Positions 16,589 to 25,460 are shown, counted from the stretch's first letter. The stretch: DNA of 64,000 bases from Sinorhizobium meliloti (GCF_035610345.1 NZ_CP141212.1:5976-69975), one strand, 5' to 3'. Notes: generated by a model from the sequence alone, not told the origin. Program-made: numbers and translations.

Positions 16589-17785
16589 ATGAAAATCGTC
16601 GACATCAAATGTGCCGTCATCGGCAAGAGCCCGATCGTCCGGATCGTCTCGGACGAAGGCATATCGGGCTTCGCCCAGGCGGAAACCTGGAAGCCCTACC
16701 TGAAGCCGCACATCATGGCCTTCCGCGATGCGCTGATCGGTGAAGACCCCACCCTCGTGGAGAGGGTGATGCTGAAGATTCGCCAGAGAGGCGGGTTCAA
16801 GCCCTGGGGGAGTGCCGTCAGCGTCATCGAAATGGCGCTCTGGGACCTTGCTGGAAAGGCGGCGGGCCTGCCCGTCCACAAGCTGCTTGGTGGGAAGGTG
16901 CGTGACCGGGTGCGGGTCTACAACGGCTCGATGCGATTTCCCTTCGCCGGCCATGAACCGCAGGATTATGCCGACGACATCGCGAAGATGATGGCCCTGC
17001 CGGAGGGCTTCACCATCATCAAGCAGCCGATCGGCTTTCATTCGCCGATGAAGCGCGAAGTGCCGAACTTCTACTATGGGGAGCCGAGCGCCAGCCCCTT
17101 TCACGGCGCTCTCGATCGGGGTCCAGTCACGGAAAAAGGCCTCAAGCATCTCGTAGACTGCGTAGCGGCCATGAAGGAGGTGGCTGGCGACACGGTGGGG
17201 CTGGCGCTGGACTGCGGACCGGGCTGGATGCTGGCGGACGCGATCCGTCTGGCGCGGATGCTCGAACCCTTCAACCTCCTGTGGCTCGAGGATCTCCTGT
17301 CGGGGGACTACACGCCCTGGGTCAATGCCGGCGTCTACAGGGAACTCACCCGATGCTCGACGACGCCTATTCATACTGGGGAGCAGATCTATCTGCGCCA
17401 GAACTTCAAGGACCTGATCGAATCCCACGCCGTTCACGTGATCGGACCGGACCCCGCCGACGTAGGGGGAATCGCTGAACTGAAATGGATCGCGGAATAC
17501 GCGGATCTGCATGGCATCACCGTAGCCCCCCATGGGACCGCGAACGGGCTGCTGGGGCTGGCGGCCCTGGTCCAGGTTTCTGCGACCCTCCCCGCCAATT
17601 TTATCGCCTTTGAATACACGACGGCGGATCCGGAGTGGTGGACGGATCTGGTCGATGGGTTCCCGGCTCCGATCGTAACCAACGGCATGATCGACGTTCC
17701 GGACCGGCCGGGCATGGGCGTGGAGATCATCGCCGAACGCGCCAAAGCCTACCTGTCGCCGGAAGACCACGCCTTTTTCGATTGA
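16589..17785 (+). CDS. second enolase-superfamily enzyme (mandelate racemase family, 398 aa)
   Basis: Paralogue of the enzyme at 12813 but clearly divergent. Residues seen: Lys in TIIKQPIGFH, metal ligands in LALDCGPGW (Asp), LWLEDLLSG (Glu) and PIHTGEQIY (Glu), Asp in VIGPDPADVGG and His in VAPHGTANGLLG. The presence of the dyad Asp and His argues for an active dehydratase or epimerase. GGGGGGAGC precedes the ATG. It is 23 bases after iclR and 11 before the Gfo/Idh/MocA gene, so the three form a rightward operon. It probably acts on an isomeric sugar acid. Confidence 0.85.
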   Translation: MKIVDIKCAVIGKSPIVRIVSDEGISGFAQAETWKPYLKPHIMAFRDALIGEDPTLVERVMLKIRQRGGFKPWGSAVSVIEMALWDLAGKAAGLPVHKLLGGKVRDRVRVYNGSMRFPFAGHEPQDYADDIAKMMALPEGFTIIKQPIGFHSPMKREVPNFYYGEPSASPFHGALDRGPVTEKGLKHLVDCVAAMKEVAGDTVGLALDCGPGWMLADAIRLARMLEPFNLLWLEDLLSGDYTPWVNAGVYRELTRCSTTPIHTGEQIYLRQNFKDLIESHAVHVIGPDPADVGGIAELKWIAEYADLHGITVAPHGTANGLLGLAALVQVSATLPANFIAFEYTTADPEWWTDLVDGFPAPIVTNGMIDVPDRPGMGVEIIAERAKAYLSPEDHAFFD

Positions 17786-17796
17786 GGAGCAGACCG

Positions 17797-18768
17797 ATGC
17801 ACAAGATCGGTATTCTAGGCGCGGCCGGCATCGCGCCGCGGTCCATCATTCAGCCAGCGCGTCGTCGTGACGACTGCGTCATCCATGCGGTCGCCTCCCG
17901 GCGTCGCGCCGCTGTCGAGGCCTATGCGCGGCTGCATGGGATCACGAAGGGTTATTCAAGCTATGACGAGCTTCTGTCGGATCCGGACATCACCATCATC
18001 TACAATGCTCTGCCGCCGGCCGCGCACGCCGAGTGGTCGATCAAGGCGCTGAAGGCCGGCAAGCATGTGCTCTGCGAAAAACCTCTGGCGATGACGGCCG
18101 ACGAGGCGGAGTTGATGGTCGAGGCAGCCGAGACTGCCGGGAGAGTGCTGGCCGAAGCGTTCCACGACCGTTACCATCCCGTCTTCCTGCATCTTCTTGC
18201 GCGCAAGGCGTCGCGAGCGCTCGGGGAGATCCGCGCGTTGCGGGCGGAATTCCATGTCGATATCCCGTTCGATCCGCACAACATCCGGCACGACCCGGCG
18301 CAGGGTGGCGGAGCCATGATGGATCTCGGATGCTATCCGCTGCACTGGCTGCGCAGCTTCATGGGCCAGGAGCCCGAGATCCTCTCCGCGCATGCCGAGC
18401 TTACGCCGCTGAACGTCGATCAGCGGATGGAGGTGTCGATGGGCTTTGCAGGCGGGGTTGAAGCGCAACTGGTTGCAGACATCGCCAGCCCGCCGTTTCG
18501 GGGATTGCTTCGGGTCGAGGGCGAGAAGGGCGCGATCGAGGTCGACAACCCCTGCCTGCCGCACAAGGGACATTCCATCCGGGAATGGTTCGGGGACAGC
18601 TACCGCGAGTTCACGTTAGCTGCCGGCACCACCTACGACTACCAACTGGCTGCATTCGTGGACGCGGTAAACAATGGGACTTCGCTGCCGACGGGCGGCC
18701 AGGATGCCATCGGCAACATGAAGGCGCTGGACGCGATCTATATTGCCTCCGGGCTTCGCGCAAGTTAG
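17797..18768 (+). CDS. Gfo/Idh/MocA-family oxidoreductase (323 aa)
   Basis: NAD(P)-dependent sugar or cyclitol dehydrogenase. The Rossmann motif is GILGAAGIAP at the N-terminus; the family signature AGKHVLCEKPLAM is near residues 87-99. The C-terminal alpha/beta domain contains GGGAMMDLGCYPLHWLR, with the Asp and His of the usual catalytic site. GAGGAG lies 7 bases before the ATG. It ends the iclR operon. It likely oxidises the free sugar at the start of the pathway or a keto intermediate. The 186 bases after it (18769-18954) show nothing I can identify. Confidence 0.9.
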   Translation: MHKIGILGAAGIAPRSIIQPARRRDDCVIHAVASRRRAAVEAYARLHGITKGYSSYDELLSDPDITIIYNALPPAAHAEWSIKALKAGKHVLCEKPLAMTADEAELMVEAAETAGRVLAEAFHDRYHPVFLHLLARKASRALGEIRALRAEFHVDIPFDPHNIRHDPAQGGGAMMDLGCYPLHWLRSFMGQEPEILSAHAELTPLNVDQRMEVSMGFAGGVEAQLVADIASPPFRGLLRVEGEKGAIEVDNPCLPHKGHSIREWFGDSYREFTLAAGTTYDYQLAAFVDAVNNGTSLPTGGQDAIGNMKALDAIYIASGLRAS

Positions 18769-18954
18769 CGCGGCTGATACTGATGTTGCCTGCCACGTCG
18801 CGTTTAAGGTCGAGTTACGGCGGCTGTCTGCAGGGTCGCTTTCAGCATAGCAATACGGGGCGTTCAATCCTTCCGTAGTGCAGCCCCGCGGACCGCCATT
18901 TTTCCATCTAATTGCCCGGTTGAGCGCCCGGAAGGTTATGGTTAGGTTCGGGGC

Positions 18955-20271
18955 ATGGGGATGCTCAAGGATATCGGCGGACTGGCGGCATTGACGGCGC
19001 GCCTTCTTGCGCGTTTCTGGCCGCAGCTTCTGCTTGCCGCGACGCTCGGATATATCGCGCGTGTCCTGCTCCTCGAGGCTGCGGTCGGCGTCGGCCTGAA
19101 AACCCCCCTTGGCGGAATGGTAACGCTGTCGCTTGTCGTCCTCGTCAAGCTGCTGGTGGTCATTGCGATGTTCGCGATCCTGCGTCCCGGCCTGCCGGTG
19201 CTCGCCGCGTTGCGCGGCGTGGCGCCAGCTGCCGGCTCGACGAAGAAGGAACGGCAGTTGAATCGCCTTCTGGTGATTGCCTCCGCAGCCCTCTTGCCGT
19301 TCTTCGCCTATTACGCCGCGTGGGGTTTCCTCGGCGACACGGTGCGCGAGTATTCGCGTCTCGCCCTGGATCGGGTGGCACTGGGAGAACGGTTACAGAT
19401 TTTCGAGCTCCTGCGCTCGCGCAGCCTGATTGCGGCGATCCTCGCCTGCTGGTTCGTGCGATGGCTTGCCAAGCGCGCCAACGGGCGCCTGCAGTTGCCG
19501 TGGCTGCGTTTCGTTATCGTGGCGGCGGACGCGAGCTGGATCTTCATCGGGCTCTATGCGCTGGACAGATGGAAGGACGACTTCATAAGCTGGCTCGGCG
19601 CCGGCGCGTTTCTCGATGCGGTGGAAGCCGGCATCGCCGGATTTTCCATGGAAGCACACGCGGCAGCGGGCGGCACTGCGGTGGAGTTCCAGGAGCCTGG
19701 GCTCGTCACGCAGGCGCAGGAACTGTTCTTCTACGCCCTCCTGCCGCTCGTCTGGCTCGTAATGGCTGCCATCGTCTATGGCTACGACGTTTCGGCAAAA
19801 CCCGTCGCCGCTCCGTCGCCGCCCGCTCGCGCCACCACGCTACGCAGATGGCTGGCCGATTTCGCCGCCCACTTCCTCGGAGGCTATCGGACCCGCTACC
19901 GGCCGGTCTGGGCCTGCCTGCGCACGGTGCTCGGCGCCGGTCTCGGGACGTTGCTCGCCTTCGTCGTGCTTTACCGCGCCACCAGCTGGCTCCCCGCCTG
20001 GGCGTGGTACGGCGCAACCCGTCATCTCGGCCCGCACGACCTCGAAACCTGGCAGCGGATAGGCGACCTCCTGGCCGTTCTCGTCGGCAGTCCGACCGAG
20101 CTCGACGGCGGAATCCTTTTCGGTCCGGTGCGGATCGCCCTGCTGGCCGCCATGCTGGAATACGCAGTGTCCCGATCCGCCGAAGCCGGCGTCCCACAGG
20201 CTTATGGTCACCGGAAAAGCGTTATTTCAAGAGAATCGGAGGCGAGCCGGTCAGGGCAAGCGACAGGGTGA
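18955..20271 (+). CDS. polytopic membrane protein of unknown function (438 aa)
   Basis: I do not recognise a family. The protein has about seven to eight hydrophobic segments, among them LLLAATLGYIARVLLL, LVVLVKLLVVIAMFAIL, LLVIASAALLPFFAYY, FVIVAADASWIFIGLY, LFFYALLPLVWLVMAAIV and LGAGLGTLLAFVVLY, with basic loops between them, and a polar C-terminus. It is convergent with, and overlaps by 50 bp, the leftward gene ending at 20222. The leftward three-gene operon also encodes membrane-anchored proteins, so the four could work together, but this is only proximity. The ATG at 18961 is an alternative start. Confidence 0.75.
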   Translation: MGMLKDIGGLAALTARLLARFWPQLLLAATLGYIARVLLLEAAVGVGLKTPLGGMVTLSLVVLVKLLVVIAMFAILRPGLPVLAALRGVAPAAGSTKKERQLNRLLVIASAALLPFFAYYAAWGFLGDTVREYSRLALDRVALGERLQIFELLRSRSLIAAILACWFVRWLAKRANGRLQLPWLRFVIVAADASWIFIGLYALDRWKDDFISWLGAGAFLDAVEAGIAGFSMEAHAAAGGTAVEFQEPGLVTQAQELFFYALLPLVWLVMAAIVYGYDVSAKPVAAPSPPARATTLRRWLADFAAHFLGGYRTRYRPVWACLRTVLGAGLGTLLAFVVLYRATSWLPAWAWYGATRHLGPHDLETWQRIGDLLAVLVGSPTELDGGILFGPVRIALLAAMLEYAVSRSAEAGVPQAYGHRKSVISRESEASRSGQATG

Positions 20272-20761
20272 ACCCGTCTGCCTGCCGCGGCACGAGAAAG
20301 AGCTCGACCACGCGAAGCGACGCCTCGCCGGCCTCACCGATCGTCAGCGTCGTGCATTGCGGCCTGTCGGCAATTGCCGGATCAGCCTGGCGTAAAAGAC
20401 GGCCGGGCAGCGGCAGCGGGTCCCAGCGGCGGCCAGCGCCATCCGTCAGCGAGAGCGCGCAGGGCAAGGCCTGCTTCAAGACGTCCGCTGCCTGGACCGA
20501 GACGTCGATTTCCGCCAGCATGAGGCTCGTGTCCGGCAAGGTTCCCGGCAGGCGGCGCAGCGATGTGAGCCGCCAGCTGCCGCCGGCGCCTTGCCCGCTG
20601 CCGTCGCGCTCGACGGTCACAGGTGGTTGCATGCGCCGTTGCAGCCATGCGGCGAATTCGCCCCGGGACCCGACGAGGACCGCGAGCGGCACGGCGGCGA
20701 GCAGCGATACGAGGCTGATCCAGTAGCTCGTTCTCTCCCGTGACGAAGCCGGTGCGCTCAT
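20222..20761 (-). CDS. membrane-anchored hypothetical protein (179 aa)
   Basis: Unrecognised. One N-terminal transmembrane helix (WISLVSLLAAVPLAVLVG) is followed by a predicted extracytoplasmic domain rich in beta-type segments (WRLTSLRRLPG, LMLAEIDVSVQAADVL, CALSLTDGAGRRWDPLP, CTTLTIGEAG, LRVVELFLVPRQADGFTLSLAL). The start overlaps the stop of the preceding gene (ATGA at 20758-20761), so it is translated in series. Its C-terminus runs into the opposing membrane-protein gene. It is the third gene of an operon of three similarly built proteins. Confidence 0.75.
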   Translation of the reverse strand: MSAPASSRERTSYWISLVSLLAAVPLAVLVGSRGEFAAWLQRRMQPPVTVERDGSGQGAGGSWRLTSLRRLPGTLPDTSLMLAEIDVSVQAADVLKQALPCALSLTDGAGRRWDPLPLPGRLLRQADPAIADRPQCTTLTIGEAGEASLRVVELFLVPRQADGFTLSLALTGSPPILLK

Positions 20762-21351
20762 TGCTGAAACTCCAGCGACCAGGGCATGATGCGGCCGCCG
20801 CGTGCAAGGGTGAGGGACTCGTGCCTGCTTTCCGGCGGCACGCTGTCCATGGCGATCTCCACCTGCTCGGACAGGGGAGTCAGCGCGGTCTCGGCGACCA
20901 GCAGTGTACCGCCCTCGATCTGGTCCTCGGGCAGCTCGAATATCAGCAGAACCGGGCGTGGAATCCCGGGCTCCAGGCGCTCGGCACCCAACAGCCCGAG
21001 CGAACTGCCGATGCGCGTGCTCATGGTAAAGCGCAGGCCGGAAGGGCCGCGCCACGCAGCCGAGGTCAGCGATATCGATCGGTCTTGCGCCTTCGCCGCC
21101 GCTTCGACGACAAGCCATTTTCCAGAGGTGGTGTAGGTACGCGGCTCGCCGAAATGCGAAGCGACCAGTTGGCGGGCGAGATGCACCTTGGCGACCCCGA
21201 AGACGAAGCGTTCGGCCTGCGCCGGTTTTCCCTGCGCGGCCGGCACCGTCACGGGCGACAGGATTTCGCTGTAGGAGGGCGTCGAGTGCTGCATGCCGTA
21301 GAGCGCCGCCGTCGCCAGGAGCAGGGCTACGGTATTTGTGAAGGCCGTCAT
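20758..21351 (-). CDS. membrane-anchored hypothetical protein (197 aa)
   Basis: Unrecognised. The N-terminal hydrophobic segment (FTNTVALLLATAALYGM) may be a signal anchor. The rest is a soluble domain containing FVFGVAKVHLARQLVASHFGEPRTYTTSGKWLVVEAAAKAQ, a pattern reminiscent of extracellular beta-sandwich domains in which the substrate or partner is protein. It overlaps both neighbours by 4 bp (ATGA), a strong sign of co-translation and perhaps of complex formation. Confidence 0.75.
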   Translation of the reverse strand: MTAFTNTVALLLATAALYGMQHSTPSYSEILSPVTVPAAQGKPAQAERFVFGVAKVHLARQLVASHFGEPRTYTTSGKWLVVEAAAKAQDRSISLTSAAWRGPSGLRFTMSTRIGSSLGLLGAERLEPGIPRPVLLIFELPEDQIEGGTLLVAETALTPLSEQVEIAMDSVPPESRHESLTLARGGRIMPWSLEFQQ

Positions 21352-21941
21352 TGCCTTGCCCTCGCCGCTTCCTGCTCAACAGTGAGGGACACCACCGCCA
21401 CCGGATCACGGTCGAACCAGTTGGAGGCGCCATAGAGATTGTCGCGTTTCTTGTAGATCTGGCTCCCGATCAGCAGGTCCAGCTCACGCGGCGGCATTTC
21501 CCCCGCCGGCCATTCCCATACGGCGGTCAAACTCTCCGGCATGCCCGGGTGCAGGCCGGGGCTGAACGCCTTGTCCCGTGTCAAATAGAAGGTGGGGGAA
21601 GCAAGTTTCGCCTCCAGGCCGGCAAAGGTGAGCAGTTTCGCCGGCAGGTGGGCGGTCGCCGCCGAGCGGTTGCCGGCCTCGAAATCGACAAGCAGGAAAG
21701 TTTTCGGCTCGGGCGGTCTCCTGCCGGAAGGGGGGACATCGCTCACGCGGGCTCCGGCGATCGTCACATGCCATCGCCCGGTATCGACCGTCTCGCCCGG
21801 CCCGGCGGCGCGCAGGGGTTCGGGATTGGCGGCGCGATAGATCGCCGCTCCGTAGGAGATCGCACTGGCCGCCAGAGTGCCGATACTGGCGGCGGCCAGC
21901 GCAATGAGCCGTTGCCGGTAGCTCCGTCGTTGCTCGTCCAT
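21348..21941 (-). CDS. membrane-anchored hypothetical protein (197 aa)
   Basis: Unrecognised first gene of the three-gene operon. A basic N-terminus (MDEQRRSYRQRLIA) precedes a single transmembrane helix (LAAASIGTLAASAISYGAAIY). A periplasmic domain follows with TGRWHVTIAGARVSD, KTFLLVDFEAGNRSA and PRELDLLIGSQIYKKRD; the TFLLVDFEAGNRSA stretch is typical of small immunoglobulin-like (DUF4352-type) domains. The ATG at 21941 is preferred because upstream codons lack such features. Domain type is tentative. Confidence 0.7.
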   Translation of the reverse strand: MDEQRRSYRQRLIALAAASIGTLAASAISYGAAIYRAANPEPLRAAGPGETVDTGRWHVTIAGARVSDVPPSGRRPPEPKTFLLVDFEAGNRSAATAHLPAKLLTFAGLEAKLASPTFYLTRDKAFSPGLHPGMPESLTAVWEWPAGEMPPRELDLLIGSQIYKKRDNLYGASNWFDRDPVAVVSLTVEQEAARARQ

Positions 21942-22055
21942 CGCGACACCCGATCCGCAGCCGTTCACAAGTCGACCCAAGCCCGCGGAGAAACCTAGAA
22001 CAATTTTCGCCAAGGCGCCACGTTCTCGATTCGATGCCCGCTGCCCAATCGGAAT

Positions 22056-22733
22056 TCAACGCACGCTAGCATGATCTGTGCCCGATTCGGTCACCACGGC
22101 GTCCATCCGGATGTCATGTGCCTGAGGATAAATAGTCCTTATCCTCGACTGTGCGAAACCAACGCCCAGCACGCGGCGCGTCGCCGCCATTGCCGCCAGT
22201 GTCCGGTCGTAATAGCCCCCGCCATAACCAAGCCGATAGCACGACGGATCAAAGCCCACGACCGGGGCGACGACGATATCGGGGGTGCATGAAACAGGCC
22301 TGGCCGGGACGGGTATGTTCCAGATACCACGGACGAGTTTGTCGCCTGGCCGCCAGATGCGAAACTCCAGAGGCTGTCCTTTTTCGACCACGACCGGGAG
22401 CGCACATCGGCCGCCGTCATCGGCTATTTGCCGCATCAGCGGTCTGAGATCGGGCTCACCCCGAAACGGCCAGTAGACGCTGACCACACGGCCGCGCACC
22501 TGTCCGATCTCGGCAAGTAGACGGCTGACGATCTGCGCTTCGCAAGCGGCCCGAAGGTCGGGAGATATGGCCAGGCGTTGCGCGATGAGGCGAGCCCGTT
22601 CGCTTGTCCGCCACCGCCTGACATCGGCACAGATCGACCGGTCGGATGACAGGCCCGCATAGGCCGGGTCGAGCTCGTGCATCAAGCAGGGTGGCGACGC
22701 AAAAGTCGGCGGAATATCATCGTCGATGTCCAT
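22056..22733 (-). CDS. 5-formyltetrahydrofolate cyclo-ligase (225 aa)
   Basis: MTHFS/YgfA family enzyme, which uses ATP to convert 5-formyl-THF to 5,10-methenyl-THF. Recognisable motifs: VVSVYWPFRGEPDLRPL, GGRCALPVVVEKGQPLEFR, DIVVAPVVGFDPSCYRLGYGGGYYDRTL (the nucleotide/Mg loop with GYGGGYYDR) and the C-terminal DIRMDAVVTESG. It has an N-terminal extension of about 40 residues. It lies 29 bases downstream of the cystathionine gamma-synthase gene and is probably co-transcribed with it. It links to one-carbon metabolism but is well apart from the folD-purU genes further right. Confidence 0.9.
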   Translation of the reverse strand: MDIDDDIPPTFASPPCLMHELDPAYAGLSSDRSICADVRRWRTSERARLIAQRLAISPDLRAACEAQIVSRLLAEIGQVRGRVVSVYWPFRGEPDLRPLMRQIADDGGRCALPVVVEKGQPLEFRIWRPGDKLVRGIWNIPVPARPVSCTPDIVVAPVVGFDPSCYRLGYGGGYYDRTLAAMAATRRVLGVGFAQSRIRTIYPQAHDIRMDAVVTESGTDHASVR

Positions 22734-22762
22734 CCCTGTCTACCTCCTCAATCGATCTTCGC

Positions 22763-23926
22763 TCAACAGGCGCCCAATCCAAGTTCAAGTCCTTCCAGAA
22801 GATCGTCAATGTGTTCCAGCCCGATCGAAAGTCTGAGAAGCTCGTCGCGAATACCCGCGCTCTCTCTGGCTTCAGCCCCCATGTCGAGATGGGTCATGGT
22901 GGCCGGATGAGCTACGAGACTTTCGACCCCTCCAAGCGACTCGGCCAATGTGAAGCAGCGAACATGTGCCAGGAACCGCCGAACGGCGGGAACGCCCCCT
23001 TCAAGTTCGAAACTCATCATGGCGCCGAAGCCGCGCTGCTGCCGTCTTGCGACTTCGTGGTCTGCGTGATCCGGAAGCCCCGCGTAGTGGACGTGCCGCA
23101 CCGCAGGATGGGCGTCGAGATATTCGGCGATCGTCATGGCGCTGCGTTCTTGGCTGGACATTCGCGCAAACAACGTTCTCAGCCCGCGCAAAGTCAACCA
23201 GGCATCGAAAGGTGCAGCGACTGCCCCGGTGACGTTGGCCCAGCGCTTGAGATCACGTGCCTCCTGTGGCTCGGCAGCGATCACCGCACCGGCGATGACG
23301 TCCGAATGCCCGTTCAGGAATTTGGTCGCCGAGTGAATGGCGTAATCGGCTCCGAGAGAAAGGGGCTGCTGGAGAGCGGGGGAGAGAAACGTGTTGTCGA
23401 CGGCCACGGCGGAGCCTGCCGCCTTGGCGAGACTGGACAATCGGGCAATGTCGGTGACGCGCATCAGGGGATTGCTGGGGCTCTCGATGAGGACGAGAGC
23501 CGGAGCATCCGCTAGTGCGGCCTCGAATCCGCCGAGATCCCTCTGGTTGGTAAGCCGGAATGTGAGGTGCCCCAGATCGGCACGCGCCTTCAGCAGTCGC
23601 AATGTACCGCCATAGCAATCATGTGGTGCCAGCACGAGATCGTTTCGCCTCAAGCGCCCTAACAGGAGGTCGAGCGCGGCCATGCCGCTCGGCGTGACGA
23701 CCGCGCCGGCGCCTCCCTCGAGCTTCGCAAGTGCTTGCGCCAGCAAGTCACGGGTCGGATTTCCAGAGCGGCCGTAGTCATAGGCGCGCGGCGTGTCGAA
23801 ACCGGCGAACTCGTAGGTGCTGGACAAGTATAGTGGCGGCACCACGGAGCCGAATGCCGGGTCGGTCGCGACCCCGTGGGCTGCAGCCGTGGTTTCGGCT
23901 CTGTCAGAGGATTTTCGCTCGAACAT
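22763..23926 (-). CDS. metB: cystathionine gamma-synthase-type PLP enzyme (387 aa)
   Basis: Cys/Met-metabolism PLP-dependent enzyme. The N-terminal YDYGRSGNPTRD is the phosphate-binding and inter-subunit motif; VVTPSGMAAL and VAVDNTFLSPALQQPL follow, and the PLP lysine is in HSATKFLNGHSDV (about residue 193). The C-terminal FTLAESLGGVESLVAHPATMTH is typical of cystathionine gamma-synthases and beta-lyases. It could act as gamma-synthase, beta-lyase or gamma-lyase; the sequence alone does not separate these. It is divergent from a LysR regulator, a common arrangement for sulfur amino-acid genes. Confidence 0.85.
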   Translation of the reverse strand: MFERKSSDRAETTAAAHGVATDPAFGSVVPPLYLSSTYEFAGFDTPRAYDYGRSGNPTRDLLAQALAKLEGGAGAVVTPSGMAALDLLLGRLRRNDLVLAPHDCYGGTLRLLKARADLGHLTFRLTNQRDLGGFEAALADAPALVLIESPSNPLMRVTDIARLSSLAKAAGSAVAVDNTFLSPALQQPLSLGADYAIHSATKFLNGHSDVIAGAVIAAEPQEARDLKRWANVTGAVAAPFDAWLTLRGLRTLFARMSSQERSAMTIAEYLDAHPAVRHVHYAGLPDHADHEVARRQQRGFGAMMSFELEGGVPAVRRFLAHVRCFTLAESLGGVESLVAHPATMTHLDMGAEARESAGIRDELLRLSIGLEHIDDLLEGLELGLGAC

Positions 23927-24131
23927 CGGCAGTAGGGCCCTTCATCAGATGGCAGCAAAGCAGCGTGGCTGGTCGGGATCAGCCGAGGCACGCGGACCAG
24001 GATGGCAAGCGGGAATTCCGCTGACAAACGAATTGAATTGCTGGTTAACCGCAAATATTCTGCACTTATTTGATGAGTGCGTGCCGCCGGCAGTCAGGCT
24101 GACGTGGCGACGCTATTTGCGCGGGGCGAAG

Positions 24132-24983
24132 ATGGACATCAGCATTGCGCGTACGTTCCTCGAGGTGGTCAAGACAGGAAGTTTCGTGAATGCCGCTGCC
24201 AATCTGAACATCTCCCAGACCGCAGTCAGTGCGCGAATTCGCGTGCTCGAGGAACAACTCGACAGGCCCATGTTCATTCGGAACAAGGCCGGTGCCAGGC
24301 TGACCCCCGCCGGAGAGCAGTTTTTCCGTTTTGCGACGAGCCTGGTGCAAGTATGGGAGGCGGCGCGAACCACGGTCGCTTTGCCCCCGGGGCGCGAGGC
24401 CATGGTGACGATCGGTGCGGAGCTCAGTCTGTGGGATCCACTGTTGAAGCATTGGCTTTTTTGGATGCGCCGCGAATGCCCCAGCGTGGCCATTCGAACG
24501 TCGATCGACAGATCGGAGCGGCTGATGGAGCTCGTGCAGGACGGTTCACTTGACGCGGCGGTCCTTTATGGAGCGCCAAATCGTCCAGGCACGCTTACGG
24601 AGCTGCTTTTCGAGGAAAAACTCGTTCTCGTCCGCACGACGGTCATGCCGCAGCCGCCCGGACCGGAAGACCTCGTTGGCATCGATTGGGGAGAGGATTT
24701 TGCCGGCAGCTATAGGGCGGCTTTTCCGGGCGGTCCGAGTCCGGTGGTGGCGATCAGTTATGGGCCGCTTGCTCTCGACTACATTCTGGCAGTCGGCGGA
24801 TCCGGATATTTTCGGCAGGGCTTCGTTCGGCCCTATCTTGCGGACGGCAGTCTCGAGCTCGTTCCCAACAGTCCGGAATTTGCCTACCCCGCTTATCTCG
24901 TTTCCTCAGCTAAGGCAGATCGGTCTATGCTGGATCGCATTCGGGCGGGATTGAGGGCCGCCGCGTCCTGTGCCGGCGTCTGA
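24132..24983 (+). CDS. LysR-family transcriptional regulator (283 aa)
   Basis: N-terminal winged HTH (residues 1-60: ISIARTFLEVVKTGSFVNAA, then LNISQTAVSARIRVLEEQL) and a LysR substrate-binding domain that is shorter and less conserved at the C-terminus (SLDAAVLYG, LVLVRT, VGGSGYFRQGFVRPYL). The ATG at 24132 matches the usual LysR start. The 205-base divergent gap to metB (23927-24131) should carry its operator; I see no clear T-N11-A site. It may regulate metB or the downstream cupin gene (74 bases away). Ligand unknown. Confidence 0.88.
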   Translation: MDISIARTFLEVVKTGSFVNAAANLNISQTAVSARIRVLEEQLDRPMFIRNKAGARLTPAGEQFFRFATSLVQVWEAARTTVALPPGREAMVTIGAELSLWDPLLKHWLFWMRRECPSVAIRTSIDRSERLMELVQDGSLDAAVLYGAPNRPGTLTELLFEEKLVLVRTTVMPQPPGPEDLVGIDWGEDFAGSYRAAFPGGPSPVVAISYGPLALDYILAVGGSGYFRQGFVRPYLADGSLELVPNSPEFAYPAYLVSSAKADRSMLDRIRAGLRAAASCAGV

Positions 24984-25057
24984 AGCGGGTCGGAGAACTC
25001 GCGTCGGATCAAATCACCTTCCCCGATAGTTGCGGCGAACAGCCGAAAGGATATCCG

Positions 25058-25414
25058 ATGAAACCAATCAATATTTCCGAGAAGCTGGCTCTGTTTTCGA
25101 GCCATTGGGATCCGCACGTCGTGTCCGATTACAACGACAACGATGTCATGGTCGTCAAGTTTAAAGGGGAATACCCATTTCACAAGCATGAGACCACGGA
25201 CGATTTCTTCTACGTCCTGGAGGGCGAAATGATTATGGACATCGAAGGGAAACCCTCTCAGGTGGTCAGAGCTGGCGAGCTGTTTGTGGTTCCGAAAGGG
25301 GTTGTGCATCGTCCCCGGGCAGAGACGGAGGTCAAGGTTCTTCTAATCGAGCCAAAGGGAGAACCCAATTCGGGTGACTCGGACCGAGCACCGGCGCCAA
25401 AAACACGCATCTAG
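25058..25414 (+). CDS. small single-domain cupin (118 aa)
   Basis: A complete RmlC-like cupin. First motif FKGEYPFHKHETTDDFFYVLEGEM supplies the His-His-Glu ligands and second motif GELFVVPKGVVHRPRAE the remaining His. Such proteins often act as small metal enzymes or ligand sensors in sugar and amino-acid metabolism. It follows the LysR gene by 74 bases and may be co-transcribed. No substrate can be inferred. The ATG at 25058 has a modest upstream AAAGGATATCC ribosome site. Confidence 0.85.
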   Translation: MKPINISEKLALFSSHWDPHVVSDYNDNDVMVVKFKGEYPFHKHETTDDFFYVLEGEMIMDIEGKPSQVVRAGELFVVPKGVVHRPRAETEVKVLLIEPKGEPNSGDSDRAPAPKTRI

Positions 25415-25460
25415 CGCCCGGACGACCTGGTCCTGCATATAATATCCACGGCTCGACGCC

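Noticed and set aside
21942..22055. 6S RNA beside the 5-formyl-THF cyclo-ligase gene
   Set aside because: The gap is only 114 bases, too short for a typical 6S RNA, and shows no long stem with a central bulge. The usual zapA neighbour is also absent.
23927..24131. SAM-type riboswitch upstream of metB
   Set aside because: Reading the minus strand by eye I do not see the conserved SAM-II or SAM-I core. The divergent LysR gene offers a simpler control.
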